Assembly: GCA_002307135.1 (NCBI GenBank) | Contig: DBTQ01000010.1 | Location: 117,799 to 181,798 of the forward strand | DNA length: 64,000 bases | Source: Bacteroidetes bacterium UBA1312 | GTDB taxonomy: Bacteria > Bacteroidota > Bacteroidia > Chitinophagales > Chitinophagaceae | Direction of reading: 5' to 3' | In this document: piece by piece, positions 33,433 to 42,819 of the stretch | Position numbering within the stretch: the stretch's first letter is position 1 | How the letters are laid out: each line of letters opens with the position of its first letter | Notes under the pieces: model-generated | The model's input: only the letters and a program-made list of their open reading frames with translations | The model's database searches: none | What the model was told of the DNA's origin: nothing | Position numbers and translations under genes: made by a program

Positions 33433-33593
33433 TATTATTATAGCCCAATACAAGTATTTCGAACGCAACAAGACATATGAATTTCGAAGATTCCAAGCAT
33501 GAATCATTATAAATTAGATAACACTACTGAAGCACCTGCTCGCATTATCTTTGGACAGTAAAACAATGGCGGGAAAAACAACTTCATCGTTAC

Positions 33594-33956
33594 ATGAAAC
33601 TCAATCATATCAACTTAGTCGTTTCGGATGTTGCAGCTGCAATTCATCTTTTTGAAACATATTTCAACTTCTATTGTATCGAAATAAAAGGCGGCAATAG
33701 CATTGCTATTTTAGAAGGATCTGATGGTTTTATACTTGTAGTGATGAACAATAAAGGCGCTGATCACATCTATCCTACCCCTTTTCATATTGGCTTTATG
33801 CATGATAGTACAGATGAAGTAATAGCAGTGTATGAACAATTAAAAAATGGAGGAATTGCCATAGGGCTAGCACCTCAAAACATAAGAGATAGTTTCGGAT
33901 TCTATTTTAACTTCGACAATATCATGATAGAAGTGGGACATTATTATCCAGCATAA
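33594..33956 (+). CDS. VOC-family (glyoxalase/bleomycin-resistance-like) protein
   Basis: A 120-residue single VOC module pair: MKLNHINLVVSDVAAAIHLFETYFNF, IAILEGSDGFILVVMNN, PFHIGFMHDSTDEVIAVYEQL and FYFNFDNIMIEVGHYYP. His5 and the C-terminal Glu are in the usual metal positions. It lies 48 bases before the quinone-oxidoreductase paralogue and probably forms an operon with it, suggesting detoxification of reactive carbonyls. Confidence 0.88.
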   Translation: MKLNHINLVVSDVAAAIHLFETYFNFYCIEIKGGNSIAILEGSDGFILVVMNNKGADHIYPTPFHIGFMHDSTDEVIAVYEQLKNGGIAIGLAPQNIRDSFGFYFNFDNIMIEVGHYYPA

Positions 33957-34004
33957 AACCATTATAAGTCCAATTATTCAACTCAGCTAAAACCTACCAA
34001 TAAG

Positions 34005-34979
34005 ATGAAAGCAGCAGTATTAAATCAATTAGGAATGGCACCTATTTACAAAGAATTTCCTGATCCTGTTCCACGACATGATGATGAACTCTTAATCAAT
34101 ATCAAAGCTGCATCTGTCAAAAATCTGGATAAGCTACGCGCCAGTGGCACGCATTATGCCAGCTATACGGAGCTACCTGTGGTGGTAGGTATTGATGGTG
34201 TAGGTATTTTGGAAAACGGTACCAGAGTATATGCACAGGGTATTACTGGAATGATCGCAGAAAAAGGTATTATCTCTAAAGGCCGTTATACCGTTTTACC
34301 TGACAATCTTGACAATATTGCTGCTGCGGCTCTGCCCAATGCAGTTATTGGCGCTACTATGGCATTGCTTTCGCGTGGCCAATTGAGCAAAGGCCAAACT
34401 GTACTGATTAATGGGGCTACTGGTGTAACAGGACAATTGGCTGTTCAGGTAGCAAAGCATTACGGAGCTGCCCGGGTAATAGCTACCGGTAGAAACGCAG
34501 CTTCTTTAGAAAAACTAAAAGCATTGGGAGCCGACACCATCATTTCGCTTCGCGAAGATGACGACACCATTATTCAACATTTAAAAGAGTTGCATCGTCA
34601 AACCCCCATCGACCTTGTAATTGATTATCTATGGGCTCATCCTGTCGAACTCATCATCAAAGCCCTCAAAGGCGGCGGGCTCAATACCTTTACACACAAA
34701 GTAAAAATTGTAACAGTTGGCAGTATGGCTGGCGAAAACCTCACTATAGCATCGAGTACATTACGCAGTTCTGCTATAGAGCTACTTGGCTCAGGATTGG
34801 GCAGTCTTAGCTTACAGGACTTGAAAAAATTTGATACCGAAATACTTCCTGAAATGTTTCAACTGGCAGCTGATGGCAAATTGATAATCAATACACATAC
34901 TGCACCACTGGAACAAATTGAAACGGTTTGGGACATGGAGGTCGCAGCAGGAAAAAGACTTGTGATCAATATTGATTAA
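34005..34979 (+). CDS. Medium-chain dehydrogenase, quinone-oxidoreductase type (paralogue)
   Basis: A 324-residue MDR enzyme closely resembling the product of 24963-25934: both begin MKAAV and contain DGVGIL/DGVGVL, ALPNAV, TVLINGATG-TGQLAVQ and PIDLVIDYLW, and end LPEMFQL near the C-terminus. No catalytic zinc ligands are visible. Here the partner gene is a VOC protein rather than a Crp regulator. Two copies 9 kb apart in the same strand suggest duplication or repeated acquisition within the accessory block. Confidence 0.87.
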   Translation: MKAAVLNQLGMAPIYKEFPDPVPRHDDELLINIKAASVKNLDKLRASGTHYASYTELPVVVGIDGVGILENGTRVYAQGITGMIAEKGIISKGRYTVLPDNLDNIAAAALPNAVIGATMALLSRGQLSKGQTVLINGATGVTGQLAVQVAKHYGAARVIATGRNAASLEKLKALGADTIISLREDDDTIIQHLKELHRQTPIDLVIDYLWAHPVELIIKALKGGGLNTFTHKVKIVTVGSMAGENLTIASSTLRSSAIELLGSGLGSLSLQDLKKFDTEILPEMFQLAADGKLIINTHTAPLEQIETVWDMEVAAGKRLVINID

Positions 34980-35033
34980 ATTTGCTTAAATTTGGAATGT
35001 AATGTGTGCCTACTAGGCGCACATCAAACATTG

Positions 35034-35615
35034 ATGGCTATACGACAGAAACTTATCATTACAATTTTAATTGGCTTATGCTTTTGTGGTACAAACGCAA
35101 GAGGGCAACAAATAATTTCATCTGATTCGTATAAGACTGATACCTCGTCCTATTACCACCTTCAAGTTTTCAGACAAGTATTTTGGGATAGTTTACCCAA
35201 ACCAACTCGCTGGGTCAATGATTATGAAAACTTATTTACAGAAGCACAACAATCCAGTCTGGACAGTATCATAGACGATTTTAAAAATAAAACATCTGTG
35301 GAAATATGTATTGTAACACTGGACACATTCGTTACTACGCAAGAAAAATTTGACAATTTAGCATTACATATTGCAAATACTTGGGGGATTGGTGATAAGG
35401 ACAAAAACAATGGTGTGACCATTTGCATTTCAAAAGGGTACAGAAGAATCAGGGTTTGTAATGGTTATGGCATAGAGGCATATCTAAGCAACAAAGAAAC
35501 CCAAACAATTGTAGATCACAATTTCATTCCTTCTTTTAAAAATGGCAATTATTATGAAGGAACAATTAATGGGCTAATGACTATTATAGCACTACTCAAT
35601 CATAAAATGAAATAA
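35034..35615 (+). CDS. TPM-domain (TLP18.3/Psb32/MOLO-1) exported protein
   Basis: A 193-residue protein. The ATG at 35034 begins a signal peptide (RQKLIITILIGLCFCGTNA); an upstream in-frame ATG would add a non-signal stretch. The TPM domain spans about 60-180: WVNDYENLFTEAQQSSLDSIIDDFKNKTSVEICIVTLDTF, ANTWGIGDKDKNNGVTICISKGYRRIRVCNGYGIEAYL. These domains occur in membrane-protein maintenance and phosphatase-like proteins. No C-terminal membrane anchor is present, so the product may be periplasmic. Confidence 0.83.
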   Translation: MAIRQKLIITILIGLCFCGTNARGQQIISSDSYKTDTSSYYHLQVFRQVFWDSLPKPTRWVNDYENLFTEAQQSSLDSIIDDFKNKTSVEICIVTLDTFVTTQEKFDNLALHIANTWGIGDKDKNNGVTICISKGYRRIRVCNGYGIEAYLSNKETQTIVDHNFIPSFKNGNYYEGTINGLMTIIALLNHKMK

Positions 35616-35695
35616 CCGGTTTTATTCTTCATGCTATTTACAACTGTTTTAAAAATACCAGCTCATTGAATTTTACAATTTAATTCTTAGCAATA

Positions 35696-38656
35696 CTACA
35701 CTTTTTTATCACCGATACAAATTGTTGCTTTTACACCCAGTACCTTGCCTGCTCCATCTTTCATTTCCTGAATATCAAATAAAAAGACCCTCCCGTGCAT
35801 TTCTGACAAATGCGCTAAACGCTTTCGGATGTTGAATAATGCTGTGGACTGATGATTGGAATCGCGACCTTCTTCCGATACAAAACCTCGCCCATTGTCT
35901 GCTATGTCAATACAAATCCAGTCCGGTTTATTGTAAATATCTATCTGTATATGGCCATTATCGGGTTCTGTGGGCCACAAGCCATGGATAATGGCATTCT
36001 CCACCAAGGGTTGTATCATCAACGGAGGTACCATTATTTCTTCCAAGTCTATATCTTCAGTATTGTTGATGGTATAGCTCAGCCAGGGAAAGCGCAGCTG
36101 TTCTAATCGAAGATAGTTGGTGACTAGGGTAATTTCATTTTCTAATGTGATCAGGTCGCGGGACACATTGTGCATATTCTGACGAATCAGATCGGCAACG
36201 GTACGGATGTGTTCACTGGCTTCTTGTTTGTTGTCTCGGTTGATGAGCGACTGAACGCTGTTCAATGTATTGAAGATAAAGTGTGGATTCATCAATGCAT
36301 TCAACGCTGTAAATTCAGATTTCATGAATTTCATCTCGCTTTCTTTTTTGATTGCAACCCTTTTGACATAATAACGAACAATAATATAGCCTATAATAGT
36401 AAGGAATAACACACATAGGGATAAAAACCACCAGCTGAACCAGAATGGTTTGCCGATGGATAACACAAAGGATTGAACCCGACTATAGGTACCACCAAAA
36501 GTCTTGGCTCTGATACAAATGGTATAGGTTCCTGAACCTATTTTAAATAGGTTGATGTTCTCTCCATTCGATTTCTGCCACTCCCCTACACTATTTCTAC
36601 TGCTGATGCTGTATTCGTAGCTGATAGCTGTTGTATTGAAGGAAAAAGTGGTGAAGTTGATGTTGATATCACGTGATTCGTTGTACGACAAATGAACGAA
36701 GGAATCTATCTTATAGCTGCTGTCCATGGCTTTAATCGTCGTAAACAACAAGCGTGGTGCCGACGGCGTTTGCAGTAAATCGTTTACTGGTATTTGGGTA
36801 ATCGATTGGTCTTTGAAAAAGTAACAAGTCTTGTTATCGGAGTAGATGTATTCTGCCAATTGGGGTACAAAGGGATTTTCTACTATGCGGATACTGTATT
36901 GGGGTTTACCTGGAGATGGATGAGTAGTGATGAGCCTGTAATAATCATTACTCGTAACTAAAATAATACTGTCATTGATTCGATAAAATTTATCCCAGAT
37001 ACAGTCATTGTTGGCTGTAGAGTCTATGTAGATATGCTTGTCTGTATATTGGTTACAAACCAGCAGTTTATTGTCCATGGTAGTACCTATCAGGTAGCCT
37101 TTGTTGAAGGTCATAGCCTTAAAGACAATATTGCCAAACTGTGATTGTACTAAAGGAACGGTATCTGCTATTTTATATACTTTATTACTGGTCGAAAACC
37201 AAAGAGTCGAATCAGGAGATTGAGTAATGCCATAGATGCGGTCTGATGAAAAACGATCGGTATTGGGGAAGATTTTAAAACTGCCTATAGTCTGATTATT
37301 GACCAATGGTAAATCATGGAGCGAAATAAATTGTATCATGGAACTAGAACTAAAATACATATAATTTCGCCCAAAAAATACATCATGGATAATGGGATAT
37401 TTATAGGATTCAAACTTCAAATCCTGACTTTGTTGACATACAACTAATCTCAAAATCCGAGGACTATTCGTCTCTATGCCATTTATACAAAAATATCCGG
37501 GCTCACGATCAATTTCTCCCATATTCCAATAGCGGTTGCCTTGTAATACCTGTGCATTAAAGTGAATAGCAGGCGACTTTTGTCGAACCTCTTTTCTAAA
37601 ATCCAACAAACAGTGAGTACTGTCTCCACTTAATTGGTAAGTATTCCGATCGGCTGTTGTAAACAAAAGGCTATTGCCAATTTTTGCTACATGTTGCACC
37701 TTTACAGGGTAAGCATGTTCCATAAAATTGGATAACGAAAAGTATCTGCTCATTTTATAAATACCATCATCCAAGGTACTGATCCAATAATTACCTTCTC
37801 GGTCTTTCCGTATTGTAGAGATACTATGTTTTTGTAAAATACAGGTATTGTCTATCCACAAGCCATGATCGGTAGCAATAAAAAAATGCAGCTGTTCTGC
37901 ATGAACTCTGTTGATATGATGTTGTTGTATAAAATCTTTGGGCAATAATTGATACAAACTAAAACCATTGGTATAGATATTACCACCGGCAATATAAAAT
38001 TTTTGATTCAATTCTCTAGTTACTAATGTTAATAGCTCACTATAATAATAATTGTTTGAAATTTTGCAATTAGTATCAATCGTCAGTTTGTTGTGGGGGT
38101 AATACAGATCGAAGGAATTAGTACTTGTCTTCTGAATATCATATAGACGAACATTACCAAAATACTCGTTAATTGTTTGAAGGCTGTAAGAGCTGACTTT
38201 ATTGTGCAGAATAGAAATAATTGCAGACCTATTCTTAAAAAACAGGGTAATACTACTGTCCTTTTCTATTTGTATGTCAGCGGTAAGACCGTCTTTGATG
38301 GATAATTGTAAAAAAGGTGTGTTTTTTGCAGTATGAAAAACACCATCCTTGTAATACATCAGCGTACCATTGTAGGTGCCTATCCATAGCCTACCCTCAT
38401 AGTCTTTTCGGAAGAAGAAACACTCATTGTCCGACAAGCCATCATTGGTGGTATAACGCTGAAATTTCAACCCATTATATTTAACAACACCTTTGTCAGT
38501 AGCAAACCACATATAGCCATCATCATCCTGATAGATATCATACACCATATTGCTCGGCAAACCATCCTTTTGTCCGTAATGGACCATCGGATAGTCTTTG
38601 CCTACAGATGTAATGCTATAAACACAAAATAAAAATAGAATACAGATATGCCGCAC
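35696..38656 (-). CDS. Propeller-type sensor histidine kinase (LytS/His_kinase family)
   Basis: A 986-residue membrane sensor. A signal peptide is followed by a periplasmic two-component-regulator propeller (about 25-660) with blades such as GLPSNMVYDIYQDDDGYMWF and NDGLSDNE. A Y_Y_Y domain (about 670-755) and one membrane helix (about 760-785) come next. The cytoplasmic kinase has MNPHFIFNTLNSVQSLI (phospho-acceptor His), the N-box IQPLVENAIIHGL and the ATP lid ADNGRGF. It lacks the receiver and AraC domains of hybrid polysaccharide sensors. No response regulator is adjacent; the LytTR protein at 3595 is a conceivable partner by family. Confidence 0.92.
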   Translation of the reverse strand: MRHICILFLFCVYSITSVGKDYPMVHYGQKDGLPSNMVYDIYQDDDGYMWFATDKGVVKYNGLKFQRYTTNDGLSDNECFFFRKDYEGRLWIGTYNGTLMYYKDGVFHTAKNTPFLQLSIKDGLTADIQIEKDSSITLFFKNRSAIISILHNKVSSYSLQTINEYFGNVRLYDIQKTSTNSFDLYYPHNKLTIDTNCKISNNYYYSELLTLVTRELNQKFYIAGGNIYTNGFSLYQLLPKDFIQQHHINRVHAEQLHFFIATDHGLWIDNTCILQKHSISTIRKDREGNYWISTLDDGIYKMSRYFSLSNFMEHAYPVKVQHVAKIGNSLLFTTADRNTYQLSGDSTHCLLDFRKEVRQKSPAIHFNAQVLQGNRYWNMGEIDREPGYFCINGIETNSPRILRLVVCQQSQDLKFESYKYPIIHDVFFGRNYMYFSSSSMIQFISLHDLPLVNNQTIGSFKIFPNTDRFSSDRIYGITQSPDSTLWFSTSNKVYKIADTVPLVQSQFGNIVFKAMTFNKGYLIGTTMDNKLLVCNQYTDKHIYIDSTANNDCIWDKFYRINDSIILVTSNDYYRLITTHPSPGKPQYSIRIVENPFVPQLAEYIYSDNKTCYFFKDQSITQIPVNDLLQTPSAPRLLFTTIKAMDSSYKIDSFVHLSYNESRDININFTTFSFNTTAISYEYSISSRNSVGEWQKSNGENINLFKIGSGTYTICIRAKTFGGTYSRVQSFVLSIGKPFWFSWWFLSLCVLFLTIIGYIIVRYYVKRVAIKKESEMKFMKSEFTALNALMNPHFIFNTLNSVQSLINRDNKQEASEHIRTVADLIRQNMHNVSRDLITLENEITLVTNYLRLEQLRFPWLSYTINNTEDIDLEEIMVPPLMIQPLVENAIIHGLWPTEPDNGHIQIDIYNKPDWICIDIADNGRGFVSEEGRDSNHQSTALFNIRKRLAHLSEMHGRVFLFDIQEMKDGAGKVLGVKATICIGDKKV

Positions 38657-38829
38657 TGGCTTTGTGTTTTTAATGGATTCTCATTGCTTTAAGATGCTGC
38701 AAAATAAGCAAATAATCCTTAGTTTATCTATCCATACACAACAATACCAATACCATTACGCAGGTGCGATTAAATGCAAATAGAAAACACAGTATTCCGC
38801 CGCGGAACATCAGCACTATATCTTCCAAC

Positions 38830-39204
38830 TCAAAGCTTCAGCTTTTTCCATACTTGGCGCGTCTTGTTATTGATGTACAAACAATCCCGTTTCAAATCAA
38901 TAAATATAGTATCGATACCTGGAGCCAAAGGATTTAAAGAATGATGTACGGGATCATATAAAAGAGTGCTGGAATAATGCTCCTCCCTATACTCACCATA
39001 TTTGTTAGTGACCCAGAGTTTTTTCTCGGCAAAATAGCCATCCACATTATGTTCAATAAATAATGTATCCAGAAATGTAGTGTCCGCCTTTACCTCCCCA
39101 ATTGATTGGCGGGTATAAATACCGCTAATTTTATAGGTAGGCTGAGCATGGCAACCGAGCAAAATCAACCCGGAAAATAAACTCAAAATTCGGTATGTTT
39201 TCAT
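38830..39204 (-). CDS. Small lipoprotein of unknown function
   Basis: A 124-residue protein with a lipoprotein signal peptide (MKTYRILSLFSGLILLGC). The mature part is beta-strand-rich and has SGIYTRQSIGEVKADTTFLD, NKYGEYREEHY and a repeated DTIFIDLKRDCLYINN pattern similar to small lipocalin-like lipoproteins. No named family is recognised. It is 173 bases upstream of the sensor kinase in the same direction. Confidence 0.55.
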   Translation of the reverse strand: MKTYRILSLFSGLILLGCHAQPTYKISGIYTRQSIGEVKADTTFLDTLFIEHNVDGYFAEKKLWVTNKYGEYREEHYSSTLLYDPVHHSLNPLAPGIDTIFIDLKRDCLYINNKTRQVWKKLKL

Positions 39205-39581
39205 GATAACCTAATAGCAGTTTGGAAACCAAAAATAGACGATCGAATTAATTCTATATCACAAAGAATTTATAATTTTTCAAAGCTATACAAAGTAATT
39301 ATTTTACTATCTAAAATACACTTATTAATTTGAAAAACAATTAATTATACACTGCTATCGAATGTATAAATCAATACTCGAATAATCAGGCGAAACATCA
39401 AATCTGACCCATTCTATCTGTATCTATACTAATATACGTTTTTGAGGAATCAACTATGGGGAAGTCTCGAAAATGTGTGAATCATGTAACTTTTTTGCAG
39501 AATAGAACAACGATATTTTCGAAAATCGGTTGCACCTTTGTAGCACAGGAATTACCCATATTGCTATACAACTTATATCCT
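39205..39581. other. Long AT-rich spacer with a possible promoter
   Basis: No gene is supported up to the small ORF at 39582. A CACCTTTG box at 39533-39540 (one base off TAnnTTTG) is preceded by the 12-base palindrome ATTTTCGAAAAT (39515-39526), placed where a regulator would overlap the promoter. Confidence 0.4.
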
Positions 39582-39668
39582 ATGCGTTTATTTCAGCGAT
39601 CATTTCTTTACTTTATTGCGCTACTGGCTATGCTTATTGTCATTCTATGTTGGATCAATACACAATGA
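39582..39668 (+). CDS. Putative single-helix membrane peptide
   Basis: A 28-residue ORF: basic start MRLFQRS, then a hydrophobic helix (FLYFIALLAMLIVILCW) and a short tail. It follows a possible promoter by about 40 bases. Small single-span peptides of this kind exist but cannot be confirmed by sequence alone. Confidence 0.35.
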   Translation: MRLFQRSFLYFIALLAMLIVILCWINTQ

Positions 39669-39747
39669 TTTTTGGGTAAAGAAACGATAAAACAGAGGTG
39701 CTAAAAATTAAAACGTTTTTCATTTTCCAACCATTAAAAACCATAGT

Positions 39748-40032
39748 ATGAAAAAACTACTCCTCCTTCTGCTGGCAACTGCAAGCCTCACCGCACAAGC
39801 GCAACATGCTGATTACAAAAAAACAACTCGAAAAGCAAGAAAGACCCATATTCAAAAAGTTACACTCAAAAAATACCATTCCAGAAATGGCTCAATCAAA
39901 GCCCATGAAATGAGTAGAAATGAAGTCATTGATGCCAATCAAAAAAAAGAAATCAATGCACCACATGTCAACAGCAACTACAACGAAAGCGTGCCCGCCC
40001 TTAGCCCCAGCAATGGCAGTGGCAACAAATAA
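39748..40032 (+). CDS. Small exported basic protein, function unknown
   Basis: A 94-residue protein with a clear signal peptide (MKKLLLLLLATASLTAQAQ) and a basic, low-complexity mature part (KKTTRKARKTHIQKVTLKKY, later Asn/Ser-rich). It has no recognisable domain. An identical layout of signal peptide and Lys-rich tail is common among orphan Bacteroidota proteins. Confidence 0.6.
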   Translation: MKKLLLLLLATASLTAQAQHADYKKTTRKARKTHIQKVTLKKYHSRNGSIKAHEMSRNEVIDANQKKEINAPHVNSNYNESVPALSPSNGSGNK

Positions 40033-40116
40033 AAACATATTGTCACCGATACCGGACTTTAGCAAAACGGGCGTGTAGCATCTATATTTTTTTCATCAAA
40101 AACAAGCCACAGCATT

Positions 40117-40278
40117 ATGGACAATTCAGAACAGGACGAAAACAAGAACAAGCCCGAAGAAACAGTACCGAGCCTCAAAGAGCGCATCGAAATCCTTAAA
40201 GAAGAAAATGAGTTTGTAAAAGACCCGATGAAAGAAAATATAGAAAAACCAGAAGAGGTAAAAAAACCGGAACAGTAG
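40117..40278 (+). CDS. Small acidic/lysine-rich cytoplasmic protein
   Basis: A 53-residue ORF starting MDNSEQDENKNKPEETVP, with a helical centre (LKERIEILKEENEFVKDP) and a K/E/P-rich end. Codon use and amino-acid bias (Glu, Lys, no Cys) look like a real gene, and it lies in the gap after the small exported protein on the same strand. Function unknown. Confidence 0.5.
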   Translation: MDNSEQDENKNKPEETVPSLKERIEILKEENEFVKDPMKENIEKPEEVKKPEQ

Positions 40279-40465
40279 CGGTAAATACATGAAATCTATC
40301 TCTTCGCCACACATAGTAGAGTCTATTCTATAACACGATTATAAGTCCACTTATGTAAAAATAAATGGACTTAGTTTTTGTATAGTAGATACCGAATCCG
40401 GCAACGACACAACCAACACAATAGTCAAATTAGTAAACCATCGACCAAATTATTTTTCAAAAGCA

Positions 40466-40508
40466 GGGAAATTTCCCCGCTTAGGTACAATTTGAAGAAG
40501 TATATTTA
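40466..40508 (+). promoter_or_regulatory. Palindrome-promoter module, copy B
   Basis: GGGAAATTTCCC (40466-40477), then 23 bases, then TATATTTA (40501-40508, one base off the minus-7 consensus). It lies 80 bases before the lipoprotein gene at 40589. The remainder of 40279-40588 contains no supported gene. Confidence 0.55.
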
Positions 40509-40588
40509 TGAGCTAATTGAAACTCTTCAATGCAATAACCGATCGCCGAAGCATACTGCTGCATTCAGATCAATACAATTAAATATTT

Positions 40589-41263
40589 ATGAAAGTACTT
40601 TTACTATTATTAATAGGGAGTCTTGGCCTACTGGGCTGCAACAACAAACCGACAGCGTCATTGAATAAAACCGTTACAACAACCGACAATACTATCAAAC
40701 TGCGTCCATTAGAAAAATTGTCGCTGGACGGAGACTTTGATGGAGATGGCAAGAAAGATACCTTGTTTGAACATATTTATTCAAACAAGACAATGAATGC
40801 AATAGATAGTGCGGCAGACCCTTTTCAAAATGACTGGGCTACTGTTACAAAATGGTTTTATGACAAAGAAACGGATGTGTATTTGACCATTAATAAAAAA
40901 AATAGCGACACTTTACATCTGGGTACAGCGCAAGGGCTTTATTGCCTCATCAATATAGGCGACAACAATAAGGATGGCAAAGACGAAATTGCTTTTGTGG
41001 TGGACCGACTGGATGACAGCCGCACAAACACTTGCGCTATTTATACTCTGTGCAACAACAAATGGACCTTATTAAAAGAATTGAGCGTAAATGAAGCTGC
41101 ATTTAATTTTAGCACTGAGCAGGCTCCCGTTTTTACTGAAATCAAAAACTATTTGGAAAAGCGAAACGGCAAATGGGTTTATAAAGCCGATACACAAGAC
41201 GACTATGATCTGAAACAAGATGCAGGGAAAATGAAAATACTGCAACTCGATCAATGTAAATAA
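40589..41263 (+). CDS. Lipoprotein with Asp-rich calcium-loop-like repeats
   Basis: A 224-residue protein with a lipoprotein signal peptide (MKVLLLLLIGSLGLLGC). Two D-x-D-x-D-G-type loops (DGDFDGDGKKD near 48 and GDNNKDGKDE near 125) resemble FG-GAP/EF-hand-like calcium loops. No enzyme motif is visible. It is preceded by palindrome-promoter module B, and a gene-free gap follows it. Confidence 0.65.
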   Translation: MKVLLLLLIGSLGLLGCNNKPTASLNKTVTTTDNTIKLRPLEKLSLDGDFDGDGKKDTLFEHIYSNKTMNAIDSAADPFQNDWATVTKWFYDKETDVYLTINKKNSDTLHLGTAQGLYCLINIGDNNKDGKDEIAFVVDRLDDSRTNTCAIYTLCNNKWTLLKELSVNEAAFNFSTEQAPVFTEIKNYLEKRNGKWVYKADTQDDYDLKQDAGKMKILQLDQCK

Positions 41264-41323
41264 TAACTAGGAGCTATGGCCCCCATACCTCCACCCCATC
41301 CAATGAACCGCTTTTAACCTTGC

Positions 41324-41362
41324 ATTTGATCAAATTGGGCAATTAGGCCGATTTGATCAAAT
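41324..41362. promoter_or_regulatory. Paired 12-base palindromes upstream of the VOC gene
   Basis: ATTTGATCAAAT occurs at 41324-41335 and again at 41351-41362, 27 bases apart, in the spacer before the VOC/Ntn-hydrolase/AraC genes. Two identical dimer sites suggest an operator. The AraC-type protein at 42820 is the nearest candidate regulator. Confidence 0.5.
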
Positions 41363-41478
41363 TGTTACGTCTGGAATTGCTCCATAACAGAAGAAAACAA
41401 AATCTCGTATATTGTGTACTTACACTATGTCGTTGGTTGAACACAAATAGTGTAACAGACAAGACAAATTCAGACAAA

Positions 41479-41958
41479 ATGAAAAAAACGACATTAACCA
41501 TATTAGCCGTTGCACTATCATTCTGCTTCGGTTTTGCTTTCAAATCAATTATAACTAACAATTCAAAAGACAAGAAAAAAATGAAAAAAGTAACAGGTAT
41601 AGGAGGCATTTTCTTCAAATGCAAAGACCCCAAAGCAATTAACGAATGGTATAAAACACACCTCGGCTTCGACACTACCCCTTATGGTACAAGCTTTGAA
41701 TGGCGTGAGGCTGACGATAGTACTAAAAAGGGACTTACCCAGTGGAATCCTTTTGCAGAAAACACGAAATATTTCGAACCTTCAGCAAAGGACTTTATGA
41801 TCAACTATAGAGTCGATAATTTAGAAGCATTGGTGGAAGAATTAAGAAAGGAAAACGTAACGATTGTGGATAAAATCGAAACTTACGATTACGGAAAATT
41901 CGTTCATATTTTAGACCTCGAAGGCAATAAAATTCAACTATGGGAACCTAAAGATTAG
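41479..41958 (+). CDS. VOC-family protein with N-terminal hydrophobic segment
   Basis: A 159-residue protein. The chosen ATG gives a hydrophobic N-terminus (TILAVALSFCFGFAFKSII), a signal anchor, followed by a VOC module: GIGGIFFKCKDPKAINEWYKTHLGF, FEWREADD, PSAKDFMINYRVDNLEALVEELR and FVHILDLEGNKIQLWEP. The internal Met before KKVTGIGG is an alternative start and would give a soluble protein. It lies 15 bases before the hydrolase gene, so operon membership is likely. Confidence 0.8.
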   Translation: MKKTTLTILAVALSFCFGFAFKSIITNNSKDKKKMKKVTGIGGIFFKCKDPKAINEWYKTHLGFDTTPYGTSFEWREADDSTKKGLTQWNPFAENTKYFEPSAKDFMINYRVDNLEALVEELRKENVTIVDKIETYDYGKFVHILDLEGNKIQLWEPKD

Positions 41959-41973
41959 TCAAAAAACAAAAGA

Positions 41974-42801
41974 ATGAGCAAGTTTAAAGCATTAATATTT
42001 TTTTTAGCAACCACCATCTTTTCTGCAAAAACATTTGCTTGCACTATCGTTTACTATATTGACAGTAAAACGGGTAACATATATTTTGTCAACAATGAAG
42101 ATTACTGGTATGACGTAAAACCTTACATCCAAATAATCCCGAGCGATAAAAATGAATTAGGAAGGATTTGGTACGGATGGAAAAATTTGGGACAAGGAGG
42201 TGTTAATGAGAAAGGATTGGTTATAGATGGCGCTGTAACACCAGAACAAAAAATTCCTATAGGTTATAAATCCAATCCAAAAGGTAATATTACCGACGAA
42301 ATACTGGCAAAATGTAATACAGTGGATGAGGCGATCCAATATTTAGAAGAAAAAAAGATAGCTCTAAAAAATGCACACATTTTACTGGGTGATAAAAATG
42401 GTAAGGCAGTAATAGTAGAATGGATAAATGGTGCTAAACAGATTGTGCCAATCAAAAACAATCGACTCGTAGCAACAAATTTCAGCCTTTCAAATACAAA
42501 CCAAGCTGAGATAACTTGCTGGAGATACCCCATAATTCAGAAAGGCTTAGATGAGTTGGATGCAAGAAATATAAAGGATACCATTGACCTAAAAGCCGTT
42601 GGAAATGTAATTGCTAAAGCAGTACAACCGCCACAAACAGACGCTACCGGCCAACTTGGCGGGACTCTTTATTCTACATTCATAGACTTGACAGCAATGA
42701 AATTAATTTTAGTTTACAAACTCGACAATTCAAAAATTTACAAACTCGACATACTTACCGAATTGCATACAGGAACGAATAGAACAATTCAATTAGAATA
42801 A
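41974..42801 (+). CDS. Exported Ntn hydrolase (choloylglycine hydrolase/NAAA-like linear amidase)
   Basis: A 275-residue protein whose signal peptide (MSKFKALIFFLATTIFSAK, ending FA) would be removed to expose Cys23 as the new N-terminus, the catalytic nucleophile of N-terminal-nucleophile hydrolases. Further family features are the strand TIVYYIDSKTGNIYFVNNEDYWYD, GWKNLGQGGVNEKGLVIDG and NNRLVATNFSLS. Such enzymes cleave linear amides such as penicillin V, bile-acid conjugates, N-acyl amino acids and acyl-homoserine lactones. The substrate cannot be told. It lies in a run with the VOC and AraC genes. Confidence 0.8.
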   Translation: MSKFKALIFFLATTIFSAKTFACTIVYYIDSKTGNIYFVNNEDYWYDVKPYIQIIPSDKNELGRIWYGWKNLGQGGVNEKGLVIDGAVTPEQKIPIGYKSNPKGNITDEILAKCNTVDEAIQYLEEKKIALKNAHILLGDKNGKAVIVEWINGAKQIVPIKNNRLVATNFSLSNTNQAEITCWRYPIIQKGLDELDARNIKDTIDLKAVGNVIAKAVQPPQTDATGQLGGTLYSTFIDLTAMKLILVYKLDNSKIYKLDILTELHTGTNRTIQLE

Positions 42802-42819
42802 AAGACTGCATCAACAACA

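Noticed and set aside
38795..38807. TTCCGC-C-GCGGAA palindrome upstream of the sensor kinase
   Set aside because: Short, single and without a promoter box nearby, so chance is likely enough.
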